Shown piece by piece: positions 58,554 through 64,000 of a stretch of DNA of 64,000 bases. The stretch is from assembly GCF_000196255.1 (NCBI RefSeq), contig NC_006370.1:2493411-2557410 (forward strand). Direction: 5' to 3'. The notes under the pieces were generated by a model. That model saw nothing but the letters and a program-made list of their open reading frames with translations, was not told where the DNA came from and did no database searches. The position numbers were made by a program, and so were the translations under genes. Each line of letters starts with the position of its first letter. The first letter of the stretch is position 1. The DNA comes from Photobacterium profundum SS9 (GTDB lineage Bacteria; Pseudomonadota; Gammaproteobacteria; Enterobacterales; Vibrionaceae).

Positions 58554-60824
58554 ATGTCTGTACTTGAATTTATAGATACACCTATTTGCCCTTCTGCTCT
58601 TTCTCCTAGTCATTCCAATGACCAAACATTGCATGCAGAAAACGAAACAAAATTGGCTGCGCAAACATTGGCGACACCAGATGAACTTGTTGATCAAATA
58701 ATTGCGCAAGTTGGAAAGAAAATCGTTATCGGCGTACCTCTTGCTATCGGAAAACCCATTGCTTTTATCAATGCGCTTTATCAACGAGCGAAAGCCGATC
58801 CTTCTATTTCACTTCGTATAGAAACGGGTATTACACTCGAAAAACCTATTGGTAAAAGTACGTTAGAGAAAAACTTTTTAGGGCCATTTGTCGAACGCGA
58901 ATTTGCGAATGTACCCGATATTGATTATATCTGTGGTCTTCGTAAAGGCGATATGCCTAGCAATATCTGCGTGAATGAATTTTTCTTCAAAGCGGGCAGC
59001 TTTTTAAATAGTACACAGCAATTAAATTACACCAGCACAAACTATACGCATGCCGTTCGAGATCTATTGGATAAAGGGGTGAATGTTGTCGCCCAAATCG
59101 TTGCCAAACGTATCATTAATGGCGTAACAACGTACAGCTTGTGCAGTAACTCTGATTTAGCGTTAGATTTCATTCCTGAAATGGATCGATTGAAAGCAGA
59201 AGGCGTTCCTATGGCCATTGTTGGTGAAGTTAACAACAACATGCCATTCATGCGTAACCATGCAGAAGTTGCAGACTGTGAATTCGATTTCATTCTTGAT
59301 GGCAACCTGAACGAAAAACATGAAGATTACGCACTATTTGCAGCACCAAATGCCAGTATTTCCCAAGAAGATCATATGATTGGGCTATATTCGAGTACAC
59401 TGATTAAAGATGGCGGCACATTACAAGTTGGTATTGGTTCACTCAGTAGCGCATTAACGTACAGTACTATGCTGCGTCATCAGAATAACTCTGTTTACCA
59501 ACAAGTACTTCACGATCTACAAGTTGCAGAAAAATTCCCTCTTAGTTGTGTTATTGGTGAAACGGGCACATTCGAAGAAGGCTTGTACGGCTGTAGTGAG
59601 CTGATGGTCGATGGCTTCATGCACTTATTTAAAGCCGGCATTCTCAAGCGTGAAGTATTCGAAGATTTAACAATACAAACACTACTGAATGAAAATAAAA
59701 TCACGCCGAAAGTCACTATTTCTACACTACTCACTTTGCTTGAGCATAACGCAATATCTTCAGTATTAAACAGTGATGATGTGGATTATTTAAAACGTAT
59801 TGGTGTATTTAAGTCGTCGGTTCACTACCACAATGGGTTGCTTAATATTACTGATAGCAGCTATTTAGGTAATTTGAAAAATGAAGAAGCCTTACAATGG
59901 ATAACCAAACATTGCTTGAATTCAGCATTATGCGGCGGCGTAGTCATGCACGGTGCATTCTTCATCGGGCCTAAAGATTTTTACGAAGCACTTAATACAA
60001 TGACAGATGCCGAGCATGATCAATTCTGTATGACGAGTGTGAACTACGTTAATGAGCTTTATGATCATTTCCTTGGAAGCCAGCAACTCAAGCAAGCACA
60101 ACGTAAACATGCACGTTTCATTAACTCAGCCATGATGGTGACGTTAAATGGTTCTGTTATTTCAGATGCCTTAGAAAATGGACAGGTCGTTAGTGGTGTA
60201 GGCGGTCAATATAACTTTGTCGCACAAGCCCATCAATTACCCGGTGCACGTTCTATTCTAAAATTGCGCAGCTGTTGTGTACGTGGCGGTAAACTTCAAT
60301 CAAACATTTTATTCAATTACGGACACACGACAATACCTCGCCACCTTCGCGATACGGTTATTACTGAATATGGCATTGCAGATCTTCGCAGTAAGTCAGA
60401 TCACGTTGTATATACAGAACTGATTAAAATCGCAGATTCACGCTTCCAACAAGAATTACTAGAAAAAGCCAAAGCGGCTGGAAAAGTAGCAAAAGATTAC
60501 CAAATTCCTGCTGAATTCTGTAATAACACCCCAGAAGCGATTGCACAGGTATATGACAAATATACAGCACAAGATTTCTTTGGCCCCTTCCCCTTCGGTT
60601 GTAGCTTTACTGAAGAAGAGCTCAAATTAGGTAAAGCATTAAAGTCACTAAAAAATAAAACAGCAACAAGAAAAGGCAAAGCACAGTGTTTATGGCAAGC
60701 ACTATCGGCTCCAAAGCCAACAGCCGCTATTGAACCACTATTAAAACGTATTGGTATGAATGAGCCAAATAACTTACAAGACCGTATAACAAAGCGCCTA
60801 TTAACAGCAGAATTAAGTAAATAA
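58554..60824 (+). CDS. Acetyl-CoA hydrolase/CoA-transferase family protein
   Basis: A 756-aa cytoplasmic enzyme of the acetyl-CoA hydrolase/4-hydroxybutyrate CoA-transferase family. The CoA-binding GIGSLSSALTYS and the later VSGVGGQYNFVAQAHQLPGARSI are family landmarks. A glutamate expected to form the CoA thioester lies in the ITEYGIADLRSK region near residue 605. It is longer than typical 430-510-aa members because of an N-terminal extension of about 60 residues and inserts; similar long versions occur in Vibrio relatives. The upstream GTG frame from 58536 lacks a ribosome-binding site. Possible role: acyl-CoA balance next to lipid storage genes. Confidence 0.85.
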   Translation: MSVLEFIDTPICPSALSPSHSNDQTLHAENETKLAAQTLATPDELVDQIIAQVGKKIVIGVPLAIGKPIAFINALYQRAKADPSISLRIETGITLEKPIGKSTLEKNFLGPFVEREFANVPDIDYICGLRKGDMPSNICVNEFFFKAGSFLNSTQQLNYTSTNYTHAVRDLLDKGVNVVAQIVAKRIINGVTTYSLCSNSDLALDFIPEMDRLKAEGVPMAIVGEVNNNMPFMRNHAEVADCEFDFILDGNLNEKHEDYALFAAPNASISQEDHMIGLYSSTLIKDGGTLQVGIGSLSSALTYSTMLRHQNNSVYQQVLHDLQVAEKFPLSCVIGETGTFEEGLYGCSELMVDGFMHLFKAGILKREVFEDLTIQTLLNENKITPKVTISTLLTLLEHNAISSVLNSDDVDYLKRIGVFKSSVHYHNGLLNITDSSYLGNLKNEEALQWITKHCLNSALCGGVVMHGAFFIGPKDFYEALNTMTDAEHDQFCMTSVNYVNELYDHFLGSQQLKQAQRKHARFINSAMMVTLNGSVISDALENGQVVSGVGGQYNFVAQAHQLPGARSILKLRSCCVRGGKLQSNILFNYGHTTIPRHLRDTVITEYGIADLRSKSDHVVYTELIKIADSRFQQELLEKAKAAGKVAKDYQIPAEFCNNTPEAIAQVYDKYTAQDFFGPFPFGCSFTEEELKLGKALKSLKNKTATRKGKAQCLWQALSAPKPTAAIEPLLKRIGMNEPNNLQDRITKRLLTAELSK

Positions 60825-60865
60825 TTAAAATATCTGTGAGTAATCATTGAACGAGGTATGAGTGG

Positions 60866-61009
60866 ATGGCAACAAAAAGTAAAGAAATGGCATTATGCCC
60901 CTATGCTGCCGTATGGGGATGCCCTAAATGCCCAGTTAAACGGATATGTCCGGGTAAAACAACGATTGGTGATCAGCCAATCAAGCCCAAAGACAAACCG
61001 AAAGATTAA
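60866..61009 (+). CDS. Small Cys-rich protein (47 aa)
   Basis: Short frame not previously evident from size. Sequence contains CPYAAVWGCPKCP followed by KRIC, that is four Cys in C-x7-C-x2-C-x5-C, likely metal-binding. GAGG lies 9 bases before the ATG, and a strong terminator lies 15 bases after the stop. An overlapping 54-codon frame from 60858 has no Cys pattern and is less likely. Placed 41 bases after the CoA-transferase gene, perhaps in the same transcript. No family recognised. Function unknown. Confidence 0.5.
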   Translation: MATKSKEMALCPYAAVWGCPKCPVKRICPGKTTIGDQPIKPKDKPKD

Positions 61010-61023
61010 TTAATTTGAAATAA

Positions 61024-61058
61024 AACGGGTCACTATTCCTAGCTAGTGACCCGTTTTT
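61024..61058 (+). terminator. Terminator after the small Cys-rich gene
   Basis: AACGGGTCACTA / TAGTGACCCGTT perfect 12-bp stem, 8-base loop and T-run. Confidence 0.92.
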
Positions 61059-61309
61059 CTTTCTTATAAAACAGCACAAGCAACTAAGCAATACCCCTTC
61101 TATTTACAAAATCACTGCCAAATCCAAGAATCATCACCACGACTCATATCTGCTAAATTGGTTATAAACCGTTTCAAATTCAGCTAAAATTTCCGTTTCA
61201 AACATGCAGCTCTTCTGCATAAATATTTCATGAGCGAATTTTGATACTATAAATAATCAACGGGCACAGTAATGTCATATTACATTCACTAAATAGGCAG
61301 TAAACAGCA
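61059..61309. other. Noncoding spacer before the GNAT remnant
   Basis: AT-rich spacer of about 250 bases. I see nothing in it. Confidence 0.3.
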
Positions 61310-61573
61310 TTTTATGATAAGGCTAAGAATGGCGAACAGTATAAAGGGCAAGGAATGGGTAAAACGTTACTCACCGCTGCATCCCAAATAGCTTACCAAC
61401 ACGCACCGACTAATGGGCTTTACCTTGAAGTCTTAACGGGTAATGTTGCAGCCCAGCAATTTTATCAGAAGCTAGGGGCATTCAATGAGAAAACTCAGAC
61501 ATGGCAAGCACCCGATGGTAGCCATGTTCAAGAGTTTGTTTATCGTTGGGAAACCATTAAAGAAATGTGTTGA
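61310..61573 (+). pseudogene. GNAT acetyltransferase fragment
   Basis: The frame carries only the C-terminal half of a GNAT acetyltransferase. It shows QGMGKTLLTAA (motif A pyrophosphate loop) and LEVLTGNVAAQQFYQKLGAF (motif B). The N-terminal acceptor-binding half is missing: upstream in frame there are only about 15 residues before a stop. An ATG at 61355 could start a 72-aa product, but no good ribosome-binding site is seen. Probably a relic. Confidence 0.75.
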
Positions 61574-61648
61574 GGCTCAGCTGTAGTAAAATACACTGGA
61601 AGCTAACTGTTTGAGTACAGAAGAGAGTCTATATTTACAAATGAAAAA

Positions 61649-61682
61649 TAAAAAAGCCCGATACTTTCGTATCGGGCTTTTA
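61649..61682 (-). terminator. Terminator of the tRNA-Leu-tRNA-Cys transcript
   Basis: AAAAAGCCCGATAC / GTATCGGGCTTTTT perfect stem with loop TTTC, just downstream of tRNA-Cys. Confidence 0.9.
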
Positions 61683-61686
61683 AATA

Positions 61687-61760
61687 TGGAGGCGCGTCCC
61701 GGAGTCGAACCGAGGTACACGGATTTGCAATCCGCTGCATAGCCACTCTGCCAACGCGCC
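61687..61760 (-). tRNA. tRNA-Cys(GCA)
   Basis: Minus-strand GGCGCGTTGG start, T-arm CGGTTCGACTCCG and encoded CCA. The anticodon loop reads TTGCAAA, giving GCA. 74 nt. Confidence 0.95.
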
Positions 61761-61818
61761 ATATTTATCGCTAAGTCATAACTTAGCTTTATCGCTTATG
61801 GTAACGATAAATAATAGA

Positions 61819-61905
61819 TGGTGCCCCGGGCCGGACTTGAACCGGCACAGCGCGAACGCCGAGGGATTTTAAATCCCTTGTGTCTACCAATTCCACCACC
61901 AGGGC
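61819..61905 (-). tRNA. tRNA-Leu(UAA)
   Basis: Minus-strand GCCCTGGTGG start, long variable arm, T-arm CCGGTTCAAGTCCGG and encoded CCA. The anticodon loop reads TTTAAAA, giving UAA. 87 nt. It lies 58 bases upstream of tRNA-Cys on the same strand, so a single transcript is likely. Confidence 0.95.
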
Positions 61906-62285
61906 ACGCAATTCTTTATTGCGATACTCCTAACCATGTGCTTTATAAAAGCGGTTAGACACCATCTTTATAACAGTCTGCCACTGTAACATGACTGCTA
62001 GTACAAAATTCTTTTTCTCTAGAGCGGTTTACCCTGAGAACGAGACGTACTTTAACTGATTGCAAAAAGGAGTCAATAAAAAGTTTTATGGCTTTGATTC
62101 AAACGGTTAAAAACAAGCCATGCAAGTGGAAATATAAACCACAAAGCTCAAAATTGATCCAGTACAAAAATAATTAGCACAGAATTAAGACGGTGTATGA
62201 GATGAATCTATTTCACTCATTAACGAGGTTTAATCAATGGAATAACAGTTTAGATAGTGCTTTGTACATTAGATTGGGATACTGG
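61906..62285. other. Spacer between tRNA-Leu and the receiver-TPR gene
   Basis: About 380 bases. The tRNA promoter must lie near 61920-61990; a minus-strand TATAAAGCAC-like element near 61935-61944 is a candidate -10 with a GC-rich discriminator. Nothing else recognised. Confidence 0.35.
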
Positions 62286-63932
62286 CTACAAGAGTTTATT
62301 GACACGTTCTAACGCTAGTTTGTAAAGTTCATTGGCTCGCTCGATCTCTTCTTTTTTCGGTCTTGTATCATTACAGCAGACCCAATTACATGACGAAATC
62401 ACTCCCTTGATATTTGCAGCTTTCGAAAAAGAAGGGGTCGCTAATGCTGTCAGCTCAAGAATCAAAAAACATAGATGATAATGAAAAGGAACCATATGAA
62501 AAGCTCTATAGGCATCTTCTAACGCCCCTATTGCATTATTACTGTTACGTTTTTCAAAGGCTTTTTCTACCAGCTCACCTCCTTCTTTTAAGCGCTGGTT
62601 AATTTCAACATGGCAGGCTTCAAGCAGCTTAACCTGACTTTGTATCAATACATCATCATCTGATTTCCCACATAATCCTCTCGCGATCTGCATCGTTTTT
62701 TCATATTGTTCAGGTATACCACAAAAGCCATATAAGCGAGCAATATTCAACACTGTGTAATAATCATCAATAGGCTTTTCTTGAAGGTTAATTTTACTGA
62801 CTATTATGAAAGAATCTTGGATTTCACCATGTAAACAAGCCAGAATGGCGACTCCAACCAATGAACTAATCTCACTCTCATAACGTTCTTGCTCTGTATC
62901 ACCATGTATATTCTGTTCGTAAATATTGTGCCTTGCCTCATTCAGCAATTCGGTATATTCAGCATTGTCATCGGTATATATACTGGCAAGCATTAATGAA
63001 ACAGAAATATTAGAATATACACCGAAACTATAACGGCTTGTCCCTGTAACCTTTTTAATAAAATGTAAATATCCAATCGCTGCTTTCTTATGTTGTTGAA
63101 GAACAGCGTAAAGGTTAGCAATGATGAGTTCTCGTAGTGGATTTGCTGAATTAACTTTGTGCAGAAGGTGAAACTGTTCAAGGGCTTCCGGCACCCGCTC
63201 ACTCGCTATCAAACACCCGGCCAAATGCTTTCTCGCTAATGGCTGCTTCGGGTATTTGGCCAAAATATCTCGAAAGACAGTCTCTGCTCTTTTCAGTTCA
63301 CCTAAACCTTTAAGAGCTTGCCCAAAACCAATTCTTGGCCATAAATGATCAGTATGCTTACAGGCATTTTCATAGAAAACTTTGGCTTCTAAATGCCGCT
63401 CTGAACGTAATAAACAATCTCCATTAATTCTATCTATATAACCTGTATACAGCGGGTGATCCGCCCTATATCTCTTACAAAGGTCAGTCGCTGTTTGATA
63501 ATCCTTATTATCAACAGCCAGTAATAAGGGATACAAAGCCGATTTTCGCGTTAATACCATCTCAATCCGATTTACGAATACAATCGCAGAGAAAGGTTTA
63601 ATCAAATAATCATCAGGTTCCAGTTCAATGAGATGAGTAACCACCTGCTGAGTATTGTCACCAGTCACGCACATAAAAACACCATCGCTAGGAAGAAGCC
63701 GACGTTGTTTTACTTCATCAAAAATGAGACCGCCATCGATATGATGACGCATATTATAATCACAAATCACTATATCGTAGGTGTGTGCAGCTAATAAGCG
63801 AATAGCTTTGAGACTATCCATCGTACTATCAATGCTATTATTAGAAATACCCGCAGCATTTAGCATAGATCGCATGATTGAGATAGCTGTACTGGAGTCA
63901 TCTATCAATAAATATTTCTTTTCCATTACCAT
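62286..63932 (-). CDS. Receiver-domain protein with TPR-type repeats (VieB-like)
   Basis: A 548-aa cytoplasmic protein. Receiver domain at residues about 1-125: KYLLIDDSSTAI (acidic pair), VICDYNMR with the phospho-acceptor Asp, MCVTGDNT, and YLIKPF. The rest (about 130-500) is helical TPR-like repeats (AKVFYENACKH, GELKRAETVFRDILAKYPKQP, EALEQFHLLHKVN). There is no DNA-binding or enzymatic output domain, so it probably works by protein contacts, as VieB of V. cholerae does on VieS. ATG 63932 has GGAGGG 7 bases before it, which decides the start over the longer frame from 63962. No sensor kinase is in the window. Confidence 0.85.
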   Translation of the reverse strand: MVMEKKYLLIDDSSTAISIMRSMLNAAGISNNSIDSTMDSLKAIRLLAAHTYDIVICDYNMRHHIDGGLIFDEVKQRRLLPSDGVFMCVTGDNTQQVVTHLIELEPDDYLIKPFSAIVFVNRIEMVLTRKSALYPLLLAVDNKDYQTATDLCKRYRADHPLYTGYIDRINGDCLLRSERHLEAKVFYENACKHTDHLWPRIGFGQALKGLGELKRAETVFRDILAKYPKQPLARKHLAGCLIASERVPEALEQFHLLHKVNSANPLRELIIANLYAVLQQHKKAAIGYLHFIKKVTGTSRYSFGVYSNISVSLMLASIYTDDNAEYTELLNEARHNIYEQNIHGDTEQERYESEISSLVGVAILACLHGEIQDSFIIVSKINLQEKPIDDYYTVLNIARLYGFCGIPEQYEKTMQIARGLCGKSDDDVLIQSQVKLLEACHVEINQRLKEGGELVEKAFEKRNSNNAIGALEDAYRAFHMVPFHYHLCFLILELTALATPSFSKAANIKGVISSCNWVCCNDTRPKKEEIERANELYKLALERVNKLL

Positions 63933-64000
63933 CTTCAGACCCTCCATGGCTACACAAGTCAAATGATAACACCGACCAAACCTATTGCATATGAGCTCGA

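Noticed and set aside
61355..61573. Functional 72-aa acetyltransferase
   Set aside because: It lacks the N-terminal half of the GNAT fold and a credible ribosome-binding site.

Overview
The window reads as a chromosomal segment of a marine gammaproteobacterium of the Vibrionaceae, most probably Photobacterium (P. profundum-like). This is an inference from gene content, from Vibrio/E. coli-type gene neighbourhoods (hutIGUH, ribE/norM, yccA-tusE-acyP-rlmI), from two modular chitinases, from about 40% G+C with very AT-rich spacers, and from a structured 266-bp repeat present in several copies. No rRNA operon, CRISPR array, intact insertion sequence or prophage is seen.

Layout. 1-5.8 kb: histidine utilisation operon hutI-hutG-hutU-hutH. 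5.9-8.3 kb: fructosamine-kinase-like gene, a HAD sugar-phosphate phosphatase and a small CPXCG cysteine-rich protein. 8.3-14.3 kb: riboflavin synthase (-) and a NorM-type MATE pump (+), with a two-component system and two small Met-rich/SHOCT proteins lying between them, probably a copper or silver response module. 14.7-19.7 kb: secreted GH19 chitinase and a large di-heme peroxidase. 19.7-20.3 kb: tRNA-Ser(UGA) with decayed tandem duplications behind it. 20.4-26.2 kb: a SPOR-like secreted protein and a four-gene general amino-acid ABC transporter (aapJQMP type). 26.6-31.8 kb: yccA-tusE-acyP-rlmI block with a chemoreceptor inserted, then a TauE-family exporter. 32-39 kb: DUF2057 protein, HDOD signalling protein, a frameshifted GH18 chitinase and an L,D-transpeptidase-like protein. 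39.4-40.5 kb: alanine dehydrogenase.

41-45.4 kb is an AT-rich accessory island bounded by damaged copies of the 266-bp repeat. It carries a PhnW-like aminotransferase, a CDP-alcohol phosphatidyltransferase and a sugar-nucleotidyltransferase-like (PntC/LicC-like) enzyme. Together these look like a cassette that makes and attaches an amino-alcohol or aminoethylphosphonate headgroup. 45.4-50.1 kb is an arsenate cluster: an ArsC-ArsR fusion, a dual-specificity-type phosphatase, the GAPDH/ArsJ pair that makes and exports 1-arseno-3-phosphoglycerate, and a HAD hydrolase.

50.2-60.8 kb is a lipid locus: alpha/beta hydrolase, GMC alcohol dehydrogenase, bifunctional fatty acyl-CoA reductase (663 aa, like the Marinobacter enzyme), acyl-CoA-binding protein, wax ester synthase/DGAT, a phasin-like granule protein and an acetyl-CoA hydrolase/CoA-transferase. 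Read together they form a near-complete pathway from acyl-CoA to fatty alcohol to wax ester, with granule coating and mobilisation. This is the strongest candidate system in the window. 61-64 kb: a GNAT fragment, tRNA-Cys and tRNA-Leu, and a VieB-like receiver-TPR protein.
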